Below are positions 8,866 through 16,959 of a stretch of DNA of 64,000 nucleotides, in pieces. Made by a program: the position numbers and the translations under genes. A model generated the notes under the pieces. The model did not search any database. It was not told where the DNA came from and saw only the letters and a list, made by a program, of their open reading frames with translations. Source of the stretch: Blautia pseudococcoides. GTDB taxonomy: Bacteria; Bacillota; Clostridia; Lachnospirales; Lachnospiraceae. The first letter of the stretch is position 1, and each line of letters starts with the position of its first letter. Location of the stretch: the NCBI RefSeq assembly GCF_001689125.2, contig NZ_CP015405.2, positions 1,951,001-2,015,000 of the forward strand. The letters are read 5' to 3'.

Positions 8866-10113
8866 TCAGTGGTCGCAACGGTAACGCTTCTCCCTGGATA
8901 TCCCGCCGCTCATATGGTCAATAGGCGAATCAAGGAACACGGCCCGCTTTACCGCATCCATGCCATACCGCCTGCGTATGGTATCCACAGCCCGGTCCAG
9001 CCGCTCCAATTTTCCGTAATCCCTTGTGTCAAAAAGCTCCATCTGCCGCATGGCATCCCAGTCCAGGATCCTGCCAGTGTGTATACCCAGATGCCGGACG
9101 GGACACCCGTCCCAGAGTTCCAGAAAAAGCCTGCAGGCATGGAAATGCAGTTCCTCCGTAATATTGGTGGGAGCCGGAAGCCTGCACTGATGGGAGGACG
9201 TCCTGAAAAGATAGTCCTTGGCACTCACAGAAAGCACTTCCGCCTTCTTCCCATCCTTTCTAAGCCTGGCTCCCACTGTTTCCGCCAGGGCCAGCAGCAC
9301 CAGGGAGGCCTGGGAGGATGTTGTCACATCTACGGGAATGGTGGTGGAATTTCCATATCCTTTGTTCGGCGGCGGCACAGCCTCCACCAGGGAAAAATCT
9401 CTCCCATTGGCAAAATTCCAGATAAGCTCCCCTTGTTTTTTCATATGCCTTCTCAGAATCTCCACATCTGTCTGTGCCAAATCCCCGATTGTGTAAATAC
9501 CCAGATTATAGAGTTTTCTCGCCGAGGCCCTCCCCACAAAAAACAGCTCCTTGACCGGAAGGGGCCACAGCTTTTGCGGAATTTCATTTACAGAGAGTGT
9601 GTGGGTCCTGTCCGGCTTTTTGAAGTCCGAAGCCATCTTTGCCAGCAGCTTGTTCTCTGATATGCCGATATTGACCGTAAATCCCAGTTCCTCCCCAATC
9701 CTCTGGCGGATGGTATCTGCCGCCTGCATTGGAGGTCCAAAAAGTTTCTCAGTTCCGCTCATATCCATATAAGCCTCATCAATGGAATACTGTTCCACAT
9801 CCGGAGAGTATTCTCTTAAAAGCTTTAAAAGGGCCCGGGAACTTCTGTCATACAGGCTGTAGTCCGGAGGCACGATCGTGAGAGGCCCGTATTTTTGCCG
9901 AGCCTCCCAGACAGAATCCCCGGTACGGATACCATATGCCTTTGCAGGTATGGATTTTGCCAGGATAATCCCTTGTCTCTGGTTCACATCCCCTCCCACC
10001 GCAGAGGGGATATCCCGCAGATCCAGGGTCTCACCTCTGTATTTTCTCCTGTAAACCGCCTCCCAGGACAGATAGGCAGAATTCACATCCACATGAAATA
10101 TGACCTTCTCCAT
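8866..10113 (-). CDS. dinB: Y-family DNA polymerase IV (DinB-like)
   Basis: This is a translesion DNA polymerase of 415 aa. It begins with the metal-binding FHVDVNSAYLSWEAV, has the catalytic YSIDEAYMD segment near residue 105 and the NIGISENKLLAKMASDFKKP palm motif near 150-170, followed by the helix-hairpin-helix thumb and little-finger domain. Start at ATG 10113 with GAGGTGA upstream; a GTG nine bases earlier is less likely. The promoter is covered by a consensus SOS box at 10157-10168, so expression should be LexA-controlled. A small hypothetical gene follows. Confidence 0.93.
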   Translation of the reverse strand: MEKVIFHVDVNSAYLSWEAVYRRKYRGETLDLRDIPSAVGGDVNQRQGIILAKSIPAKAYGIRTGDSVWEARQKYGPLTIVPPDYSLYDRSSRALLKLLREYSPDVEQYSIDEAYMDMSGTEKLFGPPMQAADTIRQRIGEELGFTVNIGISENKLLAKMASDFKKPDRTHTLSVNEIPQKLWPLPVKELFFVGRASARKLYNLGIYTIGDLAQTDVEILRRHMKKQGELIWNFANGRDFSLVEAVPPPNKGYGNSTTIPVDVTTSSQASLVLLALAETVGARLRKDGKKAEVLSVSAKDYLFRTSSHQCRLPAPTNITEELHFHACRLFLELWDGCPVRHLGIHTGRILDWDAMRQMELFDTRDYGKLERLDRAVDTIRRRYGMDAVKRAVFLDSPIDHMSGGISREKRYRCDH

Positions 10114-10147
10114 TTTTATCACCTCATTACATTCTATTCCTGGATAA

Positions 10148-10168
10148 ATTATATCAGAACATATGTTC
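10148..10168 (-). promoter_or_regulatory. dinB promoter with LexA/SOS box
   Basis: GAACATATGTTC at 10157-10168 is a perfect palindrome matching the Gram-positive LexA (DinR) consensus GAAC-N4-GTTC. On the minus strand a TATAAT -10 hexamer (10148-10153) lies three bases downstream of it, so bound LexA would occlude RNA polymerase. The dinB start is 35 bases further on. Confidence 0.88.
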
Positions 10169-10203
10169 CGATTTAAATAGGTGATTCATGGAAAAAGGAC
10201 CTG

Positions 10204-10791
10204 CTACTGCAGGTCCAGTGTCTGTTGTTCATATTCTGTACTTTTATCCAGCAAAACCGGCGTCTGTCCAAGGATAGCCTCTGCTTTCTGCCTGCTGAAA
10301 ATCCAGTCCTGGATCTGCCGTTCCTCCAGGATCAAAGGCATTCGGTGGTGAATCAGGCTCATAGAGTCATTTGCCTCAGTGGTCAGGATCGCAAACCGCT
10401 CCTCCTCCCCATACTGATCGTAAATGCCGGCCAAAAATAACATTCTGCCGTCAGGTCTTGTAAAGGTATATTTTTCTTTCTTCTTATTCCACTCATAGAA
10501 GTTTTTGGCCGGGATCACACATCTGCGGAGAAGAAGACTGTCACGAAAGGTTTTCTTTTCCAGTGCTGTCTCCTGCCTTGCATTAAAGATCACACGGCTC
10601 TTTTCAAACCCGGGAAATCCCCAGACAAGTTCCTCGCCGCACAGTTCCCCGGCCCTTCCTGTAACCACCGGTGCGCTCTGGGAGGGAAATACATCCCGGC
10701 TATGATCTTCCAGCAGTTTTTTATCAATCTGGCGCACCAGTTTTTCCATTTCCCTGATCGTATCCTCATCAATATAGTATCTGCCGCACAT
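10204..10791 (-). CDS. yedK: SOS response-associated peptidase (SRAP/YedK family)
   Basis: The 195 aa protein begins MCGRYYID. In SRAP proteins (YedK/HMCES) Cys2, exposed after Met removal, crosslinks to abasic sites in single-stranded DNA. Also visible are the conserved NARQET segment, the ARG/GLU core CVIPAKNFYEW and the HHRMPLIL histidine motif. It is encoded just upstream of dinB on the same strand, separated by about 90 bases containing the SOS box. It likely protects abasic ssDNA during translesion synthesis. Confidence 0.9.
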   Translation of the reverse strand: MCGRYYIDEDTIREMEKLVRQIDKKLLEDHSRDVFPSQSAPVVTGRAGELCGEELVWGFPGFEKSRVIFNARQETALEKKTFRDSLLLRRCVIPAKNFYEWNKKKEKYTFTRPDGRMLFLAGIYDQYGEEERFAILTTEANDSMSLIHHRMPLILEERQIQDWIFSRQKAEAILGQTPVLLDKSTEYEQQTLDLQ

Positions 10792-10834
10792 AAGGCCCTC
10801 CTGACCATTTCCATTCCTCTTGATTCCCCGTGCG

Positions 10835-10862
10835 AAAAGGAGATGCGATTTCTCGCATCTCC
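10835..10862 (-). terminator. Rho-independent terminator for the 72 aa gene
   Basis: On the minus strand GGAGATGCGA (10862-10853) pairs perfectly with TCGCATCTCC (10848-10839) around a GAAA tetraloop, followed by TTTT. It sits between the small gene at 10870-11088 and the SRAP gene. Confidence 0.88.
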
Positions 10863-10869
10863 CCTGTTC

Positions 10870-11088
10870 TCACACCTCTGTAAAGGTATATCTCTCCTTT
10901 ACGCCGTTGGTCACAACTTCATACACAACGGATCCTTCCTCACGCTCTGTCTTTTCACAGGTGGAAACTTTGCTGGTCATACCTTCCATGTAAACATCCA
11001 GGTCATCGGTGTCCACTTCTTTGATGTGAGAATCCGGATGTCCGTCACACAAGTTATAAATCTCATGAATCAGTTCATAATGTTTCAT
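10870..11088 (-). CDS. Small conserved-looking cytosolic protein
   Basis: A 72 aa acidic protein starting MKHYELIHEIYNLCDGHPDS, with no membrane segment or signal peptide. I do not recognise a family. AGGAGG lies nine bases before the ATG at 11088. It has its own strong terminator, so it is a separate transcript. It lies between rarA and the SRAP gene. Confidence 0.75.
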   Translation of the reverse strand: MKHYELIHEIYNLCDGHPDSHIKEVDTDDLDVYMEGMTSKVSTCEKTEREEGSVVYEVVTNGVKERYTFTEV

Positions 11089-11248
11089 ACACAATTACCT
11101 CCTAGTATAATAATCTTGTATTCACCAGTTTTTATATCTCTATTATAAACGAATTTGCCGATTTTTACAAAGCTTCTTTTTTATTTTTCAGTTTTTTAGT
11201 TTTTCCGTTATTTGTATGAATCTTTGTAACGGTAAAGGAGCTGAACAC

Positions 11249-12568
11249 TTACGAATGTTCTTTCTTCCACCGGAGCACAGACTCCAAACGCTCCCTGACG
11301 TTTTTCTCCTCCCCCTGTTCTGTAGGATGATAATAGCGCCTGTCCTTCAGAGAATCCGGCATACACTGCATGGTGCTCAATTTTTCCTGTGTATCATGGG
11401 CATAAACATAGCCCTGCCCGTAATCCAGCTCCTTCATAAGCTTTGTGGGCGCATTGCGAAGCTGTAAGGGTACCGGTTCCGCTCTTTTATTCTTCACGTC
11501 TTCCTTACATTGCTCACAAGCTGCATATAAGGCATTGGATTTGGGTGCCATGGCAAGATATGTAACCACATGTGTCAAATGCACATCACATTCAGGCATT
11601 CCCAGGAAATGACATGCCTGATAAGCTGCCACTGCCACCTGCAGGGCATGGCTGTCCGCCATTCCGATATCTTCACTGGCAAAACGTATTAACCTTCTGG
11701 CAATGTAAAGGGGATTTTCCCCTCCCTCCAGCATCCGGCACATCCAGTAAATGGCTGCATCCGGGTCACTGTTCCGCATGGATTTGTGCAGGGCAGATAT
11801 GAGATTGTAATGCTCCTCCCCCGTTTTATCGTATAACAAGGACTTTCTGCTTATACACTGCTCCATCCCTTCCCTGGTCACTGTAATGCCCTCTGTCGTG
11901 ATCTCTCCGTTCAAAACTGCCATTTCCAGGGTATTGAGGGCGGTTCTGGCATCACCGTTGGCAAAAGCCGCAATAGCTGTGAGCTGGTCCTCTGTGATAT
12001 CCACGTTTTGACCGCCGAACCCTGCCGGATTCTCTAAGGCATGTTTTAAAAGCTTCACCAAATCCTTTTCCTCCAAGGCCTTCAGCACAAAAACCTTGCA
12101 CCTTGACAGCAGCGCCGCATTGATCTCAAAAGAAGGGTTCTCCGTGGTAGCTCCAATCAGTGTGATACTGCCCTTCTCCACATAAGGAAGAAACGCATCC
12201 TGCTGGGCTTTGTTGAAACGGTGGATCTCGTCCACAAATAAAACCGTGCGTATCCCCATCCGCCTGCTGGTCTCCGCATGGCTCATGACGTCTTTAATCT
12301 CCTTGATCCCGCTGGTCACGGCACTGAAATTAATAAAATCAGCTTTTGTTCTGCCTGCAATGATACTTGCCAAAGTGGTCTTTCCCACGCCCGGAGGTCC
12401 CCAGAAGATCATGGATGAGATCTGATCCCGCTCAATAAGCTGGCGCAGCATCTTCCCCTTCCCCAGGAGATGTTCCTGCCCTGCAAAATCTTCCAGGCGC
12501 TCCGGCCGCAGCCGGCTGGCAAGAGGAGCGCTCTGTCCCCTGTCATCAAACAATGTCATCTGTTCCAT
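11249..12568 (-). CDS. rarA: Replication-associated recombination protein A (RarA/MgsA AAA+ ATPase)
   Basis: This 439 aa AAA+ ATPase is related to clamp loaders and RuvB and acts at stalled replication forks. The N-terminus MEQMTLFDD includes a QMTLF-type clamp/SSB-interaction-like stretch. The Walker A is GPPGVGKTT near residue 53 and the Walker B is VLFVDEIHRF. The C-terminal MgsA domain includes YPSDARKxA-like helices. GGGAGGT precedes ATG 12568. It belongs to the DNA-damage cluster with yedK and dinB, although no SOS box was seen in front of it. Length and motifs are complete. Confidence 0.92.
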   Translation of the reverse strand: MEQMTLFDDRGQSAPLASRLRPERLEDFAGQEHLLGKGKMLRQLIERDQISSMIFWGPPGVGKTTLASIIAGRTKADFINFSAVTSGIKEIKDVMSHAETSRRMGIRTVLFVDEIHRFNKAQQDAFLPYVEKGSITLIGATTENPSFEINAALLSRCKVFVLKALEEKDLVKLLKHALENPAGFGGQNVDITEDQLTAIAAFANGDARTALNTLEMAVLNGEITTEGITVTREGMEQCISRKSLLYDKTGEEHYNLISALHKSMRNSDPDAAIYWMCRMLEGGENPLYIARRLIRFASEDIGMADSHALQVAVAAYQACHFLGMPECDVHLTHVVTYLAMAPKSNALYAACEQCKEDVKNKRAEPVPLQLRNAPTKLMKELDYGQGYVYAHDTQEKLSTMQCMPDSLKDRRYYHPTEQGEEKNVRERLESVLRWKKEHS

Positions 12569-12730
12569 ATCCGTACCTCCCACCTGTACACGAACCTATT
12601 TGACTCTATTTATCATTTTACCAAACATCAGTTTGGTTGGCAATCTTTTTGTTTCATAACAACTTGACAAATTGCCCATAGCACTGTATAACATGAATTA
12701 TATAACATTTGTAATATTAGAGGTGAAAAG

Positions 12731-13300
12731 ATGCCAAAACAAAAAATCACACAAGAAATGATTCTGGATGCCGCCTTTACCCTTCTCCGCACACAGGGGC
12801 ATGAAGCTGTGAATGCCAGGAGCATTGCCACCCAGGCCGGCTGTTCCGTACAGCCGATATATAGCTGCTATGCCAATATGTCGGAGCTTATGCAGGATTT
12901 ATTTCTGTATACACAGCAATATTTGACTGCATATATAGAAAAAAATGCGGACAAAAGCTATTATTTTGCGTCTATTGGACGATGCCATATTGGATTGGCC
13001 AGAGATGAAAAACATCTGTTCTGCTTCCTGTTCTTATCGAAATATATGTATGTCAGCAGTGTAGAAGGTATTTACAGGCAATGCGCAAGGCAGGATGTCA
13101 CCAAGGATATCATGAAAACATTATCGGTCAGTGAAGCGGCTGCCAAGCGGCTTTATCTGCATATGATGCTGTACACACACGGCATCGCTTCCATGATAGC
13201 TACCGGGGCCGCGGATATTCCGGATGAGGAACTCCATGAACTGGTCAACTCGGCATTCTATGCATTTCTCAATGAGATAAAGGAGGAAGAACTGAAATGA
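12731..13300 (+). CDS. TetR-family transcriptional regulator
   Basis: The 189 aa protein has an N-terminal TetR helix-turn-helix (ILDAAFTLLRTQGHEAVNARSIATQ, then IYSCYANMSELMQDLF at residues 10-60) and an all-helical ligand domain. GAGGTG precedes the ATG. Its stop overlaps the start of the next gene (ATGA), so it heads an operon with two flavoproteins and probably autoregulates them. The inducer is unknown; redox-active or toxic compounds are typical for such neighbours. Confidence 0.88.
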   Translation: MPKQKITQEMILDAAFTLLRTQGHEAVNARSIATQAGCSVQPIYSCYANMSELMQDLFLYTQQYLTAYIEKNADKSYYFASIGRCHIGLARDEKHLFCFLFLSKYMYVSSVEGIYRQCARQDVTKDIMKTLSVSEAAAKRLYLHMMLYTHGIASMIATGAADIPDEELHELVNSAFYAFLNEIKEEELK

Positions 13301-13800
13301 AATTGATCATCCATGATTTGGCCGAAGATACCCTTAGGAGGGTCCTTCCGCAAACTACTGCTGAGGATATGGTGATAACGGACAAGGAAAACATACACCC
13401 CTGTATCGGATGTTTCGGATGCTGGCTGAAGACACCCGGAGCCTGTATCATCAAGGATACCTATGGACAGATGGGAAAAAACATTGCAATGTGCAGTGAG
13501 ATGCTGGTCATCAGCCAATGCGTTTACGGCAGCTACAGCCCCTTTGTCAAAAATGTTCTGGACAGGAGTATCTCCTATATCCATCCATATTTTACTGTCA
13601 AAAACGGAGAAATGCATCACCAGCAGCGGTATAAAAGAGACTTTAACTTGAAGGTCATTTTCTATGGAAATGATATCACTCCCAAAGAAAAAGAAACCGC
13701 GGAAAAATTAGTGAAGGCAAATGCAGTCAATTTTTACTCTACAGTGGAGTCCGTCACGTTTCTGGATTCCATTCAAGAAATGGAGGCATTAAAACTATGA
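13297..13800 (+). CDS. Iron-sulfur flavoprotein-like NAD(P)H-dependent oxidoreductase
   Basis: The 167 aa protein has a flavodoxin-like fold and near residues 29-44 a compact cysteine motif C-x2-C-x2-C-x7-C (CIGCFGC, then GAC), as in the iron-sulfur flavoprotein family that binds FMN plus a [4Fe-4S] cluster. The usual N-terminal phosphate-binding GSPR loop is replaced by HDLAEDT, so flavin binding may be altered. It overlaps the TetR gene by four bases and the following flavoprotein gene by four bases, indicating translational coupling; the pair may act together. Confidence 0.78.
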   Translation: MKLIIHDLAEDTLRRVLPQTTAEDMVITDKENIHPCIGCFGCWLKTPGACIIKDTYGQMGKNIAMCSEMLVISQCVYGSYSPFVKNVLDRSISYIHPYFTVKNGEMHHQQRYKRDFNLKVIFYGNDITPKEKETAEKLVKANAVNFYSTVESVTFLDSIQEMEALKL

Positions 13801-14438
13801 AAATATCCATGATAAACGGAAGTCCCAAAGTGAAGGACAGCGCATCCGGCCTGATATTAAAAGAGCTGCAGACTCTTCTTTCCCCTGAACATGAAATTGT
13901 AAATCTGCATTTCACAAAGAAACAGCCCGGCAGAAATGATTTGGAACTTCTGCAGGACTGCGATGTGATGGTCTATGCATTTCCCCTCTATGTAGATTCT
14001 CTTCCTTCACACCTGTTATCATGCCTGATTTCGTTGGAGGAATATCTGAAAAATGCCGCCTTTTCTCAAACCTGTACTGTCTATGCCATGGCAAACTGTG
14101 GATTTTACGAAGGACATCAAAATACACTTGCCCTGGACATCATGAAAAGCTGGTGTGCCAGAGCCGGTGTTATCTGGGGCGGAGGCCTTGGGATCGGTGC
14201 AGGAGGAATGCTTCCCATGATAGGCGGTATGACTGCCGGACAGGGACCTAAAAAGAACTTTTCCTGTGCACTGCATACACTGTCGGATAGGATTTCCCAT
14301 AAGGAAACCGGAGAAAATATATGCTTTTCCCCTAATTTCCCCCGGATTTTATATAAGCTGGCAGGTGAGATGGGCTGGCGGCAGGCAGTGAAAAATAATG
14401 GGCTGGCCCGCCGGGACTTATGGAACAAACAAGTCTGA
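13797..14438 (+). CDS. Flavodoxin-fold NAD(P)H-dependent oxidoreductase
   Basis: The 213 aa protein starts [11 protein letters not shown], the phosphate-binding loop of NADPH-dependent FMN reductases/flavodoxins, followed by the [19 protein letters not shown] segment that contacts the flavin. It is the third gene of the TetR operon, coupled by an ATGA overlap. The C-terminal half contains glycine-rich [11 protein letters not shown], unusual for simple FMN reductases. Its stop overlaps that of the convergent DUF2200 fragment by 21 bases. The substrate is unknown. Confidence 0.82.
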   Translation: MKISMINGSPKVKDSASGLILKELQTLLSPEHEIVNLHFTKKQPGRNDLELLQDCDVMVYAFPLYVDSLPSHLLSCLISLEEYLKNAAFSQTCTVYAMANCGFYEGHQNTLALDIMKSWCARAGVIWGGGLGIGAGGMLPMIGGMTAGQGPKKNFSCALHTLSDRISHKETGENICFSPNFPRILYKLAGEMGWRQAVKNNGLARRDLWNKQV

Positions 14439-14696
14439 ATCCGTAATGTTCCTCAGTATTTCATCCATTGCCTTTCCTTTGGCAAGCTCGTCTATCAGTT
14501 TATCCAGATATCTGATATCCTGCATCAGCGGCTCTTCGATGTCCTCCACTCTGACACCGCATATTGTGCCTTTGATCAGCTTTCTCTTTGGATTCATTTG
14601 AGGTGCGTTTTCAAAAAAACCGGCGTAGGTTACAGTCTTTTCAGCCATGGTCTCAATCTCGCTTTGGCTGTAACCTGTAAGCCAGCGGATGATCAT
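14418..14696 (-). pseudogene. DUF2200-family gene, N-terminally truncated
   Basis: The 92 aa frame reads [14 protein letters not shown] and continues through [20 protein letters not shown] and [19 protein letters not shown], which is the body and end of DUF2200 proteins. Family members carry about 38 more N-terminal residues (an SFASVYP-type opening) that are absent here, and upstream sequence is an unrelated aldo/keto-reductase relic. A GGAGGG site precedes the present ATG, so a shortened protein could still be made. Function of DUF2200 is unknown. Confidence 0.75.
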
Positions 14697-14730
14697 TGAC
14701 AGTCCCTCCGCAAATTTTCATAATACTTGT

Positions 14731-14967
14731 AATGACAAAACGCTGGGAACCTAGGCCATCGGCGGCGGTATCTGGTAGGGCGAGAACGATGACGCCCTCT
14801 CTGTCCGTACGATTGAAGAGGCCATGGACTATGGCACTTGCTGGTTCGATACATCTCCTGTCTACGGCATAGGCCACAGCGAAGAGATTGTGGGCAAAGC
14901 CCTGAAAGGAAAGCGGAGTAAACGTCACCGGATCATTTACGCCCCGCCTGATGGTATGCGGCAATGA
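14731..14967 (+). pseudogene. Aldo/keto reductase relic with two Trp-to-amber changes
   Basis: Read on the plus strand, this gives TLGT-stop-AIGGGIW-stop-GENDDALSVRTI, then MDYGTCWFDTSPVYGIGHSEE and IVGKALKGKRSKRH, the first ~75 residues of an aldo/keto reductase including the DT-P-YG active-site motif. Both in-frame TAG stops sit where the family normally has tryptophan (TGG). The remainder, including the catalytic Lys/His regions, is gone. No start codon or ribosome-binding site remains. Confidence 0.75.
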
Positions 14968-15027
14968 GAATGCACACGTTGCTCTCTCACTGCGGACACC
15001 GACAGACGGGGCGTTTCTGCCCATAAC

Positions 15028-16959
15028 CTATGCAGTTTCCTCGGCAAAGTTTCCTGTATACAACTGGTAATACTTGCCTTTCTCCTCCATGAGCTGGTCA
15101 TGGGTTCCTCTCTCGATAATCCTTCCCTGCTCCAGAACCATAATACAGTCAGAATTCCGCACCGTTGAAAGCCGGTGGGCAATGACAAAAGTCGTCCTTC
15201 CCTTCATCAGTCGGTCCATGCCCTGCTGCACCAGGGTTTCTGTCCTGGTATCAATGGAGGAGGTAGCCTCATCCAGGATCAGCACCGGAGGGTCAGCCAC
15301 CGCGGCTCTTGCAATAGCCAGAAGCTGCCTCTGTCCTTGGCTTAAGTTGGAGCCGTCCCCGGTAAGCATGGTATCATACCCGTCCGGGAGACGGCGGATA
15401 AATCCGTCTGCATTTGCCAGCTTTGCGGCTGCTCTGCACTCTTCATCGTCAGCGTTCAGCCGGCCGTAACGGATATTTTCCATAACGGTTCCGGTGAACA
15501 GATGCGTATCCTGAAGCACCATACCCAGAGAGCGCCGCAGGTCTGATTTTCTGATCTTATTGATATTGATATTGTCATATCTGATCTTTCCATCCTGGAT
15601 ATCATAGAAACGGTTGATCAGATTGGTGATCGTGGTCTTGCCCGCACCGGTGCTTCCCACAAACGCTATTTTCTGTCCGGGTGTGGCAAATAGTTTTATA
15701 TTATGGAGCACGATCTTGGCGTCATTATATCCAAAGTCCACATCATGGAAGGTAACATCCCCCTCCAGCCTTTGATATGTGACGGTTCCATCGGCTTTAT
15801 GGGGATGCCTCCAAGCCCACATTCCTGTCCTGGCTTCGCTTTCCACAAGGCTCCCGTCCGGCTGTTCTTTTGCATTGACCAGCTCTACATAACCATTGTC
15901 CACTTCAGGCTCAGCGTCCAGAAACTTGAAGACACGGTCCGCACCTGCCATAGCCATAACAATGCTGTTCATCTGCTGGCTGATCTGAGTAACAGGCTGG
16001 GTAAAGTTCTTATTCAGTGTCAGGAAGGACACCAGGGTTCCAAGCGTCAGGCCTCCCAATCCCTTCAAAGCCAGAACCGCTCCCAGCACAGCACAAAGCA
16101 CGTAGCTGATATTGCCCAGATTGCCGTTCACAGGCATCATGATATTGGCAAAGGTATTGGCCTTATCGGCACTGTCGCGAAGCTTCTCATTCAGTTTCCT
16201 GAAGTCCTCCACACTCTTCTCTTCATGACAGAACACTTTTACTACCTTCTGTCCTTCCATCATTTCCTCTATATAACCGTTTACCTGGCCCAGGTTTTTC
16301 TGCTGTTCTCCAAAATATCTGCCTGACTTGGCGCTTAATCTCTTGGTGACCGCCATCATGATACCTATCATCACCAGCGTCATAAGTGTCAGCGGAACAT
16401 CCAGGACGATCATGCTGACAAACGTGATAACAATGGTCACTGCCGAATTTACCACCTGTGGAATACTCTGGCTGATCAACTGGCGGAGCGTATCCACGTC
16501 ATTGGTGTAAACAGACATAATATCCCCGTGGGCGTGTGTGTCAAAAAACTTGATCGGCAGGGATTCCATATGTGTAAACAGATCCACGCGCAGGTACCTG
16601 AGAGTCCCCTGGCTGATGTATACCATGATCCTGTTGTAGGCAAACGCGCACAATACACCTATTGCATAAATCCCAACAAGTGTAAGCAGTGCCTTTTTAA
16701 GAGGCCCGAAATCGGGATCTGACATTTTCGTCATAGGAATAATATAATCGTCGATCAATTTCTGCATAAACAGGGTTCCGCACAAGGTAGCCAGCGCTGT
16801 AGCCACAATACAGACCACTACCACAGCGAAAAGCCCTTTGTAATTTTTCATCATGTATCCCAGTGTCCGTTTCAGAACCTTTCCCGCATTGTCTACTTTT
16901 GGTCTGGGGCCATGGGTATTCATGCCCGGGCCTTTTACAGCTTTTACATTTTCTGCCAT
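15028..16959 (-). CDS. ABC exporter half-transporter, catalytically competent subunit
   Basis: The 643 aa protein has an N-terminal six-helix exporter membrane domain (residues ~45-330) and a C-terminal nucleotide-binding domain. Visible are Walker A GSTGAGKTT, signature LSQGQ, and Walker B LILDEATSSID with the normal catalytic glutamate. Its start overlaps the stop of the partner gene (TAATG), so the two are translationally coupled. With the partner it should form a heterodimeric multidrug/lipid exporter of the LmrCD/TM287-288 type. The insert around residues 350-400 between the two domains is longer than usual. Confidence 0.93.
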   Translation of the reverse strand: MAENVKAVKGPGMNTHGPRPKVDNAGKVLKRTLGYMMKNYKGLFAVVVVCIVATALATLCGTLFMQKLIDDYIIPMTKMSDPDFGPLKKALLTLVGIYAIGVLCAFAYNRIMVYISQGTLRYLRVDLFTHMESLPIKFFDTHAHGDIMSVYTNDVDTLRQLISQSIPQVVNSAVTIVITFVSMIVLDVPLTLMTLVMIGIMMAVTKRLSAKSGRYFGEQQKNLGQVNGYIEEMMEGQKVVKVFCHEEKSVEDFRKLNEKLRDSADKANTFANIMMPVNGNLGNISYVLCAVLGAVLALKGLGGLTLGTLVSFLTLNKNFTQPVTQISQQMNSIVMAMAGADRVFKFLDAEPEVDNGYVELVNAKEQPDGSLVESEARTGMWAWRHPHKADGTVTYQRLEGDVTFHDVDFGYNDAKIVLHNIKLFATPGQKIAFVGSTGAGKTTITNLINRFYDIQDGKIRYDNININKIRKSDLRRSLGMVLQDTHLFTGTVMENIRYGRLNADDEECRAAAKLANADGFIRRLPDGYDTMLTGDGSNLSQGQRQLLAIARAAVADPPVLILDEATSSIDTRTETLVQQGMDRLMKGRTTFVIAHRLSTVRNSDCIMVLEQGRIIERGTHDQLMEEKGKYYQLYTGNFAEETA

